This document shows positions 49,613-62,140 of a stretch of 64,000 nt of DNA, one piece after another; position 1 is the first letter of the stretch, and every line of letters begins with the position of its first letter. The stretch lies in NCBI GenBank assembly GCA_947561395.2, contig OX387182.1, forward strand, positions 6,186,595 to 6,250,594, in the 5' to 3' direction. The notes beneath the pieces are model-generated. The model was not told where the DNA came from. It was given only the letters and a program-made list of their open reading frames with translations, and made no database searches. This DNA is from Buxus sempervirens. Taxonomy: Eukaryota; Streptophyta; Magnoliopsida; Buxales; Buxaceae. Both the position numbers and the translations under genes were made by a program.

Positions 49613-51072
49613 CAGCCATTGCTTCTCCTGTGTGTAGTGTCGCAGGTATTGCTTCGCTCCTATTCCGGCTGCCGAATCCGTTGCCGTTGCCGTGATCTAG
49701 TTGTTCTGCCGGAGAAACCCCTCCAGGCAGTCTTGCGAGCACATTGCTGGGTTTGTCGACTGGAGAATCCCCACCACGGAAGAGAGTGCTTTTGATTGTG
49801 CTTATAAATTTGAAATAGTTTTTGACATGTTTGATATTTAAAATCCTTGAAGTTAAAATAAATTTTAAATTACCCTTTCACCCCTATTTATAATTTTTTT
49901 TTTATATTTTAGAATATTAGAAGCTAATATGTTATATTAAGTTCTTATAATTCCTTCATGGATCATAATATGTTATGGTTCTACTATTTGTTTTATAGCT
50001 ATATCTTACTATTTATTTTATGGCTATAATTTTACTATTTAACACCGCTCAAGCAAGGCTAATCATCTCAACCAGTGCCGTTGGTCTTCTTCACTGACAT
50101 GATTATTAATTTCCTTCCATCTAATGTCAGAATTTCGACTTCCGACAGATCTGTCTTGATCGGATTAGTTGTGTTTTGAGTCCTTTCATATGATTGCATG
50201 TTTAGGCCCATTAAAACTTTCTTACGGTATTTATGGAAAGATTTATATTAATATAGTATTAATCAAAATTAGGTTTTGAATTATTACTTTCCAAACACAC
50301 TTTTGTTGATTTTAAAAACAATAATTGGTTTTTTTATAAATTGTTACCAAAAGAGTTTCTTGTCACCTGTTTTTAAAACCAAAAAACAATTGGAGATGTT
50401 TTTAGTTTGAAACTGTTTTAAAAAAAAGAGAGAAAAAGAAAACATTACCAAACATCCTCGATGCTGAAAATATTTTCGGTAGAAAATTTATTTTCCGTCA
50501 TGTTTGTGTTGTAAAACTATTTCCAGAAATATTTCTTTTTTCAAAAACAAGTCAATTGCTTAGAAAATGCTTTATACTTCTCGAAATCTTACATTTCATT
50601 TTTAAGAAATTCAAAATTAAAGTGAGACACCATCAATAACGCCACACAACCAACTTTCATCATCGTCTCTACCACCACCATGAGTATAACATCACCACCA
50701 CTGCTACACCACCAAGCTAAGATAGTTTTTCTTTTTTCTTTTTTCTATCCTGAGATATTGTTTCCCCTTAAAATGTCTTTAGAAATTTTAAAATACAGAT
50801 GACTGCACAAGGTGGGCCCCATACATTTGTGTGTTGTTGCACGGTGCAGATGATGTGAATTGTTCAGATGAATTTCCTACTCAAATAATTATTCACAACT
50901 TATACCTACCCACGTTGAACTGTTTGTGAATGTAACACAGCGTGAGAGTTTGTAGGAAAAATTCTAAAGACTTCTTTGTATTTTGTTTTTTCAATTATTA
51001 TTATTATTTTTATTTGTGGGTATATACACTGACCTGGCTAGGGAGACAAGACAATACCTTACAGGTGCCTAG
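49613..51072. other. Intergenic DNA with one dispersed repeat
   Basis: No gene recognised. 50455-50725 is the diverged partner of the repeat at 10066-10430. Confidence 0.4.
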
Positions 51073-51085
51073 AGTGGGGTCAGGG

Positions 51086-54000
51086 TAGAGCTGTAAGTAG
51101 GGCGGGTTGGTCCGGGTTTCAATAAGTTCGGGCTCAACCCAATCTAAAATTAGTTGGCCCAATCTCACCTTACTCGCCCTAAACCAAAACACCTTGAGCC
51201 CAAACCCAACCCTAAAATTATTTCTTGAGTTTGGGCTGGGTTCAGGCCAACCCAATTTAAATGTAAACTTAAGAGAATTGCATTTTAAAACATTTTATGG
51301 TAAAGTAAAATTAGAATTTATGAACTAAAATATTAATTATGATGCAACATGATAACAAATTATTCAATAAATACAAATATAAAGAGATAAAATACAATTC
51401 ACATGTTATTTTGAGTACTTTAAAAAATGAAAAGAAACCAAAGATTACAATAGAGAAGGCATTTTCCCTAAAATCATCCGGTTTATATAAATATTTGTCT
51501 TTTCCTTATAGAAGTAAGGTTATTCTCTATTTAATTAACTTTACCATTCCTAAGGATGTATTAAACCTTCCCCATAGATTCCACTTCAACATGGTTGATA
51601 ATTACTTCAAACGTACAAGAGAGAATGAAGAACTCCCATTTCTCTTAAACAAAAAAGAAAGATCATGCAAAGAGCTATGATTAAATATGAGTCATGGGTT
51701 TCTTCTTTAGAAAGTTGTTATGTACTCATGAATTTATTCTTTAGTTCGAGTTTTTCGGGCTTTTCAGGCCACAAAACATGAACCCAAGCCCAACCCAAAC
51801 TCAACTTCAAAGGCTTAAAATTAAGTTCGGGTGTAATCCCCCGAATTTTCTTTAAATAATTAATTAATTTATTGAGAAAAATTATAGGAATGAGTGATTA
51901 ACTAAATTGTATTAGTATGAATAGGAGTAGAAGAGGAAGATTAAGTTTAAATTTTGTTAAGGAGGTGACGAATGGGATTATACAATCAAGTATATATTTG
52001 AGCTTTTATTTGAGTTTTAATTGGTGAAGGTGCATAAGCATGATAGATATGCAAGGTAGGCTAACATGTTTTTAATTAAATATTGGGAAATTACTTAAGT
52101 AGACATGATTGGACATTTGAGCACTTCTAAAAGAGAGATTTGTAGAATATATAGAAACTCCTAAATAGGTTAGAATTAGACTTTTAAGTATAAATAGGGA
52201 TTTTTAGGAAAATAGAAGGTTTATTTCTTTTGTCTTGGACGTGTGATAATGAGAAGGTTTGTTGGATGTGTGGTTTAGAGTTCAAGAGAAGAAATCACGC
52301 CCAGAATTGAAGGAGAAAAAGGAGAGTTGCTATTTTTGCTAATTTAGAGTTTGGATTTGCAAAAGAGGCAAGTAACACCCTTGTTTTCATTTAATCATTG
52401 CATGATTTTTATTTATTTACTGAAGATGATTTAGAAACATCTTATGAGATGATTTAGAAGCAAAACCATGATTGTTTATGCAAGAAATTCGAAGGTTGTA
52501 TGTTTATGTTTTGGGTTTCTACAAAATTTGTTAAAGTGTGCTCTTACGTTTGGTTTTGAATATTGGATTTGATTTAGAAACTAAGTTTTATTGTACTTAG
52601 ATTTATCTAACATGTTTAGAGGATGTTTATGAATGATTTTGAAGTGATTTAAGGAATTAGTTTGGTGTTATTTGATTTTAGTTTGAAATTTCGCAAAACC
52701 CAGATTTTCACAATTTTATACGGACACCTGCAATCATGCTCGAGTGCCATTCCAGGTGCCGAGGTGACTGCCCAAATGCTTGTCAACGCTCAAGCACCAT
52801 TGAAGGCGATTCGCCTGTGTTTTTCTTTATAAATTTCAAACACGAAAGTTATCAATTTTTGTAAACCGAGCACCCGAAAGAACACTCGAGTTCCATCCCG
52901 AGCGGCCAAATTCTGGAAAATTAAATTTCTTGAACACCTGCAATAGCGCCCGATAGCACTTAAGCGCCAATGACAGAAATTTTGTATTTTTGGAAATATA
53001 CCTAGTTTTTATTATAATATTGTTTTTTATTGAATTCCAACTTATGTACCAATAATATTAGAGTGTTTTGAGAATGTTTGCACTGGCCATTGGTTAATTT
53101 AAATTTTTATAAAGATTTTGGGTGCGTTCTACTGAAATGGCTTTTATTCGAGTTTATCATTCCAAACTCATTTCTTTTTAACTTGATTTGATTTTATTGA
53201 TTCCCACACTTGTATTTGACATATCTAAAGATGTTTCCAGGGTTGTTTTGAAAGAATTGTGAACATTTTCTTCCATGTACCTCAGAGTGGTTATTTCCTC
53301 ACTCATATAGCTCGAGTTGAGATTTGTTTCCTCTATGTATCTTGGGGATGATTTGAGATTGAATTATAAATGTTGTGGATTGTTTTTGGGTATCAAAGAT
53401 AACATGATTTCAATATTTTGTTTTATGTGTCTAATGGGCATAGCTTGGTATGAATCCATAGTTTAGTTAGGAGTGAAAATAGTAATTTCTTTGTTTAGTT
53501 AACCTTATTTCACATATGCTCCTGTCGTGTATCTCAATATAATTATTATTTTAGGCTACCCACCATGTATCTTAGTCTGGTATTCCCACATTGTTGCAGT
53601 TGATTGGATTGTACATGCCAACCCTCTGTGTATCTCGGTTGGGTGATCCGCGATAAGTCGATGACTGTGTATCTTAGCTTTGCACTTAAGTCGTGAGGTG
53701 GCAACCCTTGATTCAGGCATTTAACTCTTCAGAGATGTATTGTTTTCATGAGTCCTGTGATGTCATATCATCGCGAGGATTTGTTTTGATTGAAAAGTAT
53801 TATTTTGATATTGATTTGAAAATGGTTTGTAAATGAATTATCCGCTATTGTTCTATATTTGAAACGCATGCTATCTTGAAATATATGATAAAAATGTTTT
53901 TTTCATGCATGTGTTACTTGCTGGGATATTGTATCTCATTCTTGCTTTTTTTTTGTTTTCAGACATTCTTGGAGAGTACAATACTGCTGGGGTAGACACA

Positions 54001-54490
54001 GGGTACTAGTAAGGAGTATCCATCTGACGATTACATAGAAAACGACTACTATTGTCTTATGTAGGATTTTGATTCATGTTCTTAGGAGTTTATTTTCTGC
54101 AGTTAAGAAGTTATTTTATGATTAGTGTGATGAGAGTGAGTGATGTAGTAGACCTTTGTGTCCAGAATTTTTATAGTAGGAGATTTATTTGTTTTATTTG
54201 AAGACAATTTCAGAATTATTGAGTAATAAAGATTTAGTTTAGTTTGGTTTATTTTCCTTTTTGTTTCTGCACTCTGATATTAATATAATTGATGAATTAT
54301 ATTATGGTATTGGCTTGCTATGGGTTCATGCATAACGTTACTGTGAGATGAGTTATATCTTTAGTGAACAACTCGAATCTGGGGCTCTACATCGGGCCTA
54401 ACCCAAACCCGAACTAAAGTCTTAGTTCAAGCTATTGTTCGGGTTGGATTGGGCGGCCTTCGGGTAGGTTGGGCATAACTTACAGCTCTA
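51086..54490. mobile_element. Inner hAT-type element nested in the outer one
   Basis: Inverted ends TAGAGCTGTAAGTAGGGC (left) and TAGAGCTGTAAGTTATGCCC (right, reversed) with near-perfect 8-bp duplication GGTCAGGG/GGTTAGGG (51078-51085, 54491-54498). Its own body (about 840 bp) has been opened by the solo LTR. The open frame at 51339-51680 has no recognisable homology. Confidence 0.8.
51832..54391. mobile_element. Solo-LTR-like element nested in the inner hAT
   Basis: Starts TGTAATCCCCCGAATTTTC and ends AATCTGGGGCTCTACA, with a 5-bp target duplication TCGGG (51827-51831, 54392-54396). 2560 bp, no gag or pol. Its ends and layout resemble 27312-31492, so both are probably related LTR families. 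It is the youngest of the three nested elements here. Confidence 0.8.
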
Positions 54491-55048
54491 GGTTAGGGGC
54501 GGAGCCGCGGGATTATTAAAATATTTTCATTATTACTTTTTAGACATTATTCAAAACACTTAAAACTTAAAGCAATTGCCCCAAAAATTATAGAAAAAGG
54601 TAACTTTTTGGCCTTTATTTATAAAATCCCTTCATCCAAAATCTCATTTGCAGAAAAGGTTCACTTTTAAAAAATAATTGACCTACATTGTCACTTTTGA
54701 AAAAAAAATTTAAAAAGTAATGTCACTTTACTGTATCTACGTGGGATATGAGCGCAACCAACTTGAGACATAGACGCCTTGTATGTGGGATATTAATGCA
54801 TCCTATGTGGGACATGAGCGCCTCTTACATGGGACACAAGTGTATTATACATTTTTATCCCATGTATAATGCATTCAGGTCCCAAGTAGGCTGCACTTGT
54901 ACCCCACGTAACTACTAGCCAAAAGTGACCATTTTTCATAATTTTCTTCAAAAAAAATTTTCAAAAGTAATTATTCATATTAGTGTAGCTGAATTTATTA
55001 TAATTTATTGTTTGTCCCTTCTAAGCTAATTTTTTGGCTCTGCCCCTA

Positions 55049-55345
55049 AGTGGGGTGAAGAAGGACTTTAACCTAGGTCTCCGGATGAAACCTTGAGACT
55101 TTTTAACTACTAAAACAGATGGCACCTTCCCACTCCTTTGTAAGATGCCATCTCCTTTGACTAGATATATGACATATACACAAACAATCTCCTTTGTAAG
55201 ATGCCATCTTTATAAGATTATTTTTATTCTCGTACAAGCAATATTTTTAAAAATGATGGATAGGCAAGCAACCATATCAGTACTCGTCCAAATTTTTTTT
55301 ATATATATATATTTTTATGAATTTTTTGGTGACAATCCACACACA
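55049..55345. repeat. Segment shared with the SDC 3' flanks (11349- and 61280-)
   Basis: Contains TAACCTAGGTCTCCGGATGA, TTGTAAGATGCCATCT and TTTTTGGTGACAATCCACAC as in the flanks of SDC copies B and D. It ends abruptly at about 55345, where unrelated DNA up to 57178 separates it from SDC copy C. Confidence 0.75.
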
Positions 55346-56811
55346 CAACAAAAAAAAGAGAGATCTAGCGACGGGCGCTGCTAGACTTTCAGCAGCGGTC
55401 TTTTAAAGACCGGCCACTAAAAGACATAATTTTTACGTTTTATATCCTCATCTCCCATCTCCACTTCACCCCTCTCTCTTCGTCTCCCTGTCCCTGTCTT
55501 TTACAAGCTGTCTCTTTGCGAAACCAATGAATGATTTAAGTGGAAATCTGAGAATACGAACGAGGTGGATCAAATCATGTGATTAGAAGCTAGTTCATCG
55601 ATCTTCTCTCTCTGTGTTAAATCAAATAAGTTGATCTCATTCGGCTTGGAAGATATATTAATCCATCTTCTCTCTCTGTGTGAAAGCAAAGAAGTTGATC
55701 TCATTCGGCTTGGAAGTTTTTAATATATCTTCTTTTTTATTGAATTATATACTTTCTCTCCTTTCAGCTTTTCTTTGTTGGAGGAAGATGACACAGCAGA
55801 ATCAGAGCATTGGTGAATCAGATCAGAGATAGAATTGTTGCATGGTGGATCAGATCAGAGCATCATGCGTGATGGATAATATAAGAGATAGAATTGTTGA
55901 GTAGCGGATCAGATCAAAGCATCAATGCTACTGGATTAGATCATATTAGAGCATCCATCTTCAATCATTCTTCAACTTTGTTTTCTAGATTTTTTTTTGG
56001 CTTTTTGCAATTTTCATTTGTTGATATTTTTAATTGTCCTAAACTGAGATTGGATCTAATTGATAATGGCTCATGGCTCCAAGATTGCGTCTCTTTTTTA
56101 TTAACTTGTTTCTTTCATTTTGCAGAAAAAGAACATGACGCTTGACTCCAAGATTGCATCTGCTTTCGAGTAATCTGTTTCCTTCGTTTTGTTGACATTG
56201 TATCAAACAGTATGTCATCTTTTTTCTTTTTCTTTTTCTTTTGCCATCTATTCGTTTCCTTCAATTTTTTTTATTTCCTTTGTTTTTATCTTTTCTTTCG
56301 TTGAATTCCTTCCTAATCCATGATCTGACATAAACCTTTGCTTCTATGACAGGATTTGCAGAGCTAGACGTCAAATTTACACACACAAGTTGGGAATTAC
56401 ATTACGTGAGTGGCGGTTGCTTTCACTTGTGAGATCTCAATTCAGGTACTATGTCACATATTAGGAGAAGATCTGCATAAGTTCTGCTACTCTGTTAGAA
56501 TAGTACAGATTAGTTATTTTTTCTCCCTATATATGATTCAACAAAACTTGCTGATATTATTAAATCAAGAGACATCAAGAGACATGTGATTTTAGTTTCT
56601 GTGTTGTGTACGATTTGAAATTTTTTTTTTAACTACAGGTGAATCCCTTTGCTGAGATGTTAAGATTGTAGAAAATAATTTACAGGAGAAAGATATAAAT
56701 CTTATCCACCTGTGCCCCGAGATCGCAAAAGATATTTAACAAGAGAAAGACATAAATCCATATAACTGATCGTTTCGCCATTAATTAGAAGAAGAGAAGA
56801 AGAAAGAAGAA
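55346..56811. other. Foreign segment between SDC copy C and its 3' flank
   Basis: No gene recognised. The start (GCGACGGGCGCTGCTAGAC, AAAGACCGGCCACTAAAAGA) has the look of a CACTA subterminal region. Loose repeats of GGATCAGATCAGAGCAT occur at 55800-55960. Confidence 0.4.
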
Positions 56812-57002
56812 ATGAAGATCTTCGAGATGAAGCCTTTTATTCTGTCGCTCGGCAAGATTCTTTTAGATTTCGTGCTGGACGTCACCAGAGTTTTGTTGGC
56901 TGAATATCGTGGCTTTGTCAAAGCTCCCGGCGGTTGCTCAGCAAACGTGGCCTACACCATTACAAAGCTCGGCAGTGCTCCAACCTTCATTGGCCAAGAT
57001 AG
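56812..57002 (+). pseudogene. Fructokinase (pfkB) N-terminal fragment
   Basis: Reads SLGKILLDFVLDVTRVLLAE then FVKAPGGCSANVAYTITKLG and APTFIGQD. This matches the first part of plant fructokinase (family pattern SLGEMLIDFVPT...LAE...KAPGGAPANVA...LGG..AFIGK), the sugar kinase making fructose-6-phosphate. The conserved GEM is GKI and GAPANVA is GCSANVA. It stops after FIGQD, where a CT microsatellite and SDC sequence follow; no further exon is present. Confidence 0.75.
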
Positions 57003-57004
57003 TA

Positions 57005-57006
<2 letters not shown>

Positions 57007-57047
<41 letters not shown>
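57007..57047. repeat. (CT)n microsatellite
   Basis: About 20 CT units directly after the fructokinase fragment. Confidence 0.9.
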
Positions 57048-57048
<1 letters not shown>

Positions 57049-57174
57049 TTCTTCACACTTGTTTAAGTTCAGCGATCTTTGGGAAGATGTAGATCGTCCA
57101 TCGGCGATTAGATTGTCAAATCATGGGCAACGATTCAGGGGGCAAGGCAATCGGGTTAAATTAATTTTTTTATT

Positions 57175-60100
57175 TTAAAAAATAAAATTGTCCTTCCCTA
57201 TGTTAGATGCAATGCAAGGAGATCCAGTCTTCTTATGCAAAGCACAAGCACAGTTGTCCTTCCCTATGTTAGATGCAATGCAAGGAGATCCAGTCTTCTC
57301 ATCCTGGAACCAGGTTGAACGTTCCTGAATCAGCTCATTCAAGAAATTGTCAAGCTTCTCTATGGTAACATTGGGCATCACAACAACATGAGCAATGTTT
57401 CCTTCACAAGCAAGCTGCCACCTACGAACAAAATCTTCATCTTGTGGACGCTCAAACACAACAGTGCTGCTCAGCCCATTAAGCATGGCACTAATCCCAG
57501 CAGCTCGAAGCCTATCCTTCAGGTAATGAGCATTCCTAAGGCACTTTTGAACTTCTTTCTTGAGTCCCTTGCAACCTTTTCGGTTTAAGGTGTACCAGAG
57601 AAAGATTGGAGCATGCCCATTTCGGCTGCCCGTTATGGTTGCATCCCTAGATGCAAGATACTCAACATTCCTTGAAAGGGCATTAATGTGCTCTAATCTT
57701 GTTATCTGAACACCACAAGGCATTGGGCATCCCACAAACTTGTGGCCAGAAACACTCACACTTCCAATGGGCTTCTTGAATGAAATCATTGGTGCCTGTT
57801 CATCACAGAGAACAGTTAACATGAAAAAGGAATCAATACCCAGAACACAATTAACAGTAAAAAGCAATGAATTCAGAAAATAAAAAAGGGAATAGAAAAA
57901 GAAAAAGAAAGAAAGCCACATATAGCTGTTATACCGCCAGTTGTACTAATAAGTAGTAAGCTTTTTAGAAATTAGAGTACATGCAAAAGATAGTTAATGA
58001 TCCATCATTAATCCATCATAATTTCTATCTTTAGTCCTTAAAATTTTGCATTCATTGGCCCATCAGAATGACTATCACAAGCAAGTCTAACCAATCAGGA
58101 AAATCTCAAACTGTGAAAGGGGCTCAAGACAAGGTGAGCAGAAAAACCTCCTAAATCTTAGTATCTACAGCAGAAGGGCCAGAAGATCTTCCCCATGTAC
58201 TGACACGTTCAACAAAGGGCATCATGAGACCAAACAAAGCTCCATCACAGTGGATGTAGAATCTGTCATGTGTTAGCCCAGCTTCTTCAAGGGTTTGAAT
58301 AACAAGATCAAGATCGTCGATTGCTCCTTTAACTGTTGTTCCTGCAATATTTAAAGAGTCATTTGCGAAACATAGATCAAATCAATTCTATTCACACGCA
58401 GACACAGAACAAGAAAGGGAGAGGGAGAGAGAGAGAGAGAGAGAATATATATGTACCTATGTTAACATTGACGATGGCTGGTTTATCCTTGTGACGGAGA
58501 AGTTTTACCTTAAAGTCTGCACAATCAATCTCACCTGAGACTAGAGTATCAATCATGACACATTCCATTCTGTACATTCGTCCAGCTTTGAAAATAGAAT
58601 AATGCGAATCTCGTGATGCATATAGAATACCATCAGGAAACACTTCTCTCCTGCATCACCAGATCATGTTCAATTTCACTCTCAAGCATGAATTAATAGG
58701 TCTAATTTGAAAATAAAAAGCTTTCAAGCCAAAGCTGATCAAAGTTACTAACCCTACTAAGATACCGTGAAGATTGCCTTCTGTACCACCGTTTGTAATA
58801 TATCCCCAGTATTCACTTTTCTCTATTTCCCATAAACAGGCGAACCAATCTAAAACAGCCACTTCAAATTGCCTGGAATGGACACCATAGTTGCTCTCAA
58901 TGAAAGGGTCACCAAGGTTGTTGATGGAAAAGTGTTGCAGCTCAGACAAAGCACCATAATCGAAGTCTAGATTAAAAGGGTAACCTGTGAAAAAAATTCA
59001 ATAATCAAAATCAATGAACTTGTTTTAATCCAGGATATTGTAAATGAAAGATACGATTCAGACTCCAAATCCATCTAGAGGAGGGTTTTGGGGATGATTT
59101 GGGTGGTCGGGGTGGGGGATGTAAATAGGTGTAGCATCGCAGAATTAAAATTTTTACTATATTCAAAGACAAGTCTTTGAATAATAAGGCATACACAAAT
59201 TCTCAATTAAATCCGAAATATGCATATAACATCCACACAAATTGCAAGTAAATAAATAAAGCAAGTAAAAGCAATAAAGGAGAGAATTAATTTGGTGACG
59301 AAGGAAAAACTCAAAGAAAACTCTCTATGAAAAAAAAAACCCTCGTAGCTATGCAGGAGCCACTTACAAATCCACTATGAGTAGAACACTTACGGACCGT
59401 GGTTCAGAAGACTCAAAAATCCTGTTGCTAGATTCTACAACTCACTACCTGTCATGTAACTGGAAAACTCTTCAATCTGCCATCAGCAGCACTCCAAATC
59501 TCCAAAGATCTTCTTACATGACCATCCAAATGAACTCGTCTGATCTTGTGAGAACTCCCATGTGCAATTATCCCCAACCCAAACTCCAAGGCTTTAAACA
59601 AGGAAGAATCGAAGAAGAGATAATTCAAAGAGAGAAAATTATAAGACAGTATTTTTATCTGAAGGATAGGGCTTCTAGGGTTCTCAAAATAATCTCCAAC
59701 TTGTGTTAAACACGAACCATAAATTCCAATAAGTAGAGATAAGATAGGAATTGAATTAGAAAATAAAAATCTGAGTTTTAAAATTTCCGGAAGCCTCACA
59801 CTCGAGTGTAGGGTCGGGTGTGGGATGAGCATGAAGGCTTATTGAGTAAAAACCTCTTCATGCTGGAGTCAGGCTCGTCCTCAATGCTTGGTCGGAAACA
59901 TTCGTTGAATCTTGTAGCTCAAGCGACCCATCGTGTTAATGCCACGCTCGATCTCGGGTCAAGCGCAATGCTCAAAATCAATTAATTTGTTCTTTATGCT
60001 TGAGGATGGCTTGAGCGGCTGTCAAGTGCCAATCAATATCTTGCTTATTTCAATTTCTTTTTTCAACCCCGTTTAAACCACAACTCCTAGAACTAAACCC

Positions 60101-60546
60101 AAACACAAGGAAACATGAATATGGGGGAAAGAAAGAGAGGGAAACAAAATTTAAAACCAACAAAAAGGAAAAAGAAAAAAATTGAAAAAGCATGCATGCA
60201 TGCATGATTAGAACTAAACATTTTCCGTACCTAAATGGTGCTTTGTTTTCTCAATCAGAGATTTTTGGTATCTGGCCAATACACTGTCCATGTAAGCTTC
60301 TTTGTCTCCAGTAACCGCATCGTCTGCATCAGGCTCCGTGACAGCAAGGCGCATCGTATGAACATTTCTTCCAAGCACAATTTCCTCACTTTTCTTCTCT
60401 TCACCATTTACAGGCGCGTCCTTATCAACCTCTGGTGGTAAAGGCTCTAAAACCACTGCAACTGGATCAAAGTCCTGAAGCAGAGGCTGAACCTTACAGC
60501 CTGATTCCAAACCAGAAGACATATGAACTTCACAATGTCTATCCAT
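57175..60546 (-). CDS. SDC: Serine decarboxylase family, intact copy C (possible alanine decarboxylase)
   Basis: Five minus-strand exons: 60546-60231, 58984-58753, 58650-58457, 58341-58205 and 57795-57175. All have GT donors and AG acceptors and the phases agree, giving 1500 nt (499 aa). The protein is a group II PLP-dependent decarboxylase. Plant SDC makes ethanolamine from serine for phosphatidylethanolamine and choline. Visible: [55 protein letters not shown] and the PLP lysine in SVSGHKFVG (K312). The substrate-pocket motif is GYPFN (F109) where Arabidopsis SDC has GYPYN; in tea this Phe/Tyr difference is reported to separate alanine from serine decarboxylase. The family C-terminus ALHK (481) is followed by 18 extra residues derived from a duplicated 3' end. 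Family certain; substrate not. Confidence 0.9.
57178..57300 (-). repeat. Duplicated 3' end of SDC copy C
   Basis: About 60 bp (TTGTCCTTCCCTATGTTAGA to CAGTCTTCT) appear twice head-to-tail at the end of the SDC coding region. The second copy replaces the normal stop codon and adds the tail [18 protein letters not shown]. The ancestral 3'UTR seen in copies B and D is missing. Confidence 0.85.
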
Positions 60547-60654
60547 GATTCCTCCCGTCCCTAGATCTGCTTGTTCACCTCCTCCTCCTCAGGCTCTTAA
60601 AAAGAGCGATCGAGATCAAAGCTCACATAATTAATGATCTGGGTATCAAATGCC

Positions 60655-61260
60655 TGAAATGTCGATCTTCGAAGGTATGTAGTACATCTAATCAATTATC
60701 TGGGAGTCTTTTAGGTTTGAACATCCTCCACTTTTATGATCTTTAATTAATGCAACGCTGTTACATGTGGAATTGATTTCTACCCACCATATTAAGAGGA
60801 ATAAAAACTTCGGATGGTGCATTCAAGGCTGTGGTCTCTACTGCACACCCACCATTGGACCACCACTTAGCCAAGTAGAATAATTAATGATCTGGGTATC
60901 ACTTTTTCTATAGAACAAGATCACCAAAATCCTTGTTTTATCTATCTAACATTTTATTAATAACTTGTATGTGTTCATGTGAAAAAATATAGAAGGGCAG
61001 CAGAGAATGCCGGATATTTTGCTTCATCGGATGCGAGCTCGTCATATGGATTGGTAGTGAACAAGTTGGATCCTGTTTTAGTCTGTCCAGCAAGAGAAAC
61101 CCCCAGAGATGACTATTGCCTATCAAATCTCGACCAGGCTCCTTACATCTGCCATCCATATTTTGCTTCAAGCTTGAAGGGAGGAAAAGAAGCAACAATG
61201 CTTTGAGAGTGCTCAAAGATGCATTGGCCATGGTGTTGGTCGAATATTATCCACTTGCTG
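60655..61260 (+). pseudogene. BAHD acyltransferase 5' fragment (third copy)
   Basis: Exon 1 remnant (ATGCCTGAAATGTCGATCTT then CGAAG and a GTATGT donor at about 60680), an intron alignable to 2784-3149, then exon 2: SSYGLVVNKLDPVLVCPARE and DDYCLSNLDQAPYIC. A frameshift separates this from KRSNNALRVLKDALAMVLVE, and the match stops at YYPLA (61260). No catalytic HXXXD exon follows. It lies head-to-head with SDC copy C (gap ~110 bp), the same divergent arrangement implied for the other copies. Confidence 0.8.
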
Positions 61261-61279
61261 TGACTTTCTGGCTCTGCTC

Positions 61280-62140
61280 ATGATTGGGGAGGAGGACTTT
61301 AACCAAGGTCTCTGGATGAAAACTAGAGACTATTTAACTGCTAAAACAGATGGCATGCACCTTCCGACTCCTTTGTAACATGCCATCACCTTTGACTAGA
61401 AATATGACAAATACACAAACAATCTCCTTTGTAAGATGCCATCATTATAAGACTTTTTTCATTCTCCTACAAGCAATTTTAAAAAATGATCGATATAGCC
61501 AAGCAACTATATAGATAAGTGAGGGTGCTTAATACCTCCCCTCACCCATAACAAAACCTCCGTACCCTTAATCTGTTTTATTAGTACTCGATCATCCAAT
61601 TTTTTTCTTTTTAATAAATATATTTTCGTGCATTTTTTGGTGACGATCCACACATTATAATTAACTCAATGGATTATAATGACTCCAAATGAGACTAAAA
61701 TTCATAGCATGATTTTCCATGGTTCCACAGTCGGATGCCCTCATATTAGATGGTATTAATACTTGTTTGTTCTATAGGGAAAAGGGAGAATCATGAAGGC
61801 AAGTTTAGTATCTTTCTGCAATTTTTGCAAGATAGTCTTTAGTACGTACTTTAAATCAAGGTTCAAAGAGCCAATTCTTATGTAGGCCCCTGGTGCCATT
61901 TGTCAAAATTTTACTGAAACACCATTCGTACCACTACATTTTTTGTACAACCAAGTCAAAAAAAATTATTAAACCTCCAATATTAAAGGAAATCACACAA
62001 ATTTCATGTGTGCAAATAATAATGCTTAATCTGGAGTAAATTGAAAGCACACCCAAAAAAAATTAAAATAAGCAAACACAACATTTAGAAGACAACAAAG
62101 TTTGAAGTAAACCCAACATTCTCAAACAATACAGATGCAT
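61280..62140. repeat. SDC copy D 3' flank
   Basis: Aligns with 11349-12150 downstream of SDC copy B over most of its length. Confidence 0.8.

Larger units (their letters stand above)
51081..55048. mobile_element. Outer hAT-type element, split by a nested insertion
   Basis: 8-bp target duplication AGTGGGGT at 51073-51080 and 55049-55056. The right end is GGCTCTGCCCCTA. The left end survives as five bases (CAGGG) before the inner element and resumes at 54494 as TAGGGGCGGAGCCGCGG. Without the insert it would be about 560 bp, a non-autonomous hAT/MITE. No coding sequence. Confidence 0.7.

Noticed and set aside
51339-51680. 113-residue open frame that might be a transposase remnant
   Set aside because: It lies inside the inner hAT element, but the sequence (Lys/Asn/Tyr-rich) shows no transposase motif I can recognise and is consistent with AT-rich chance.
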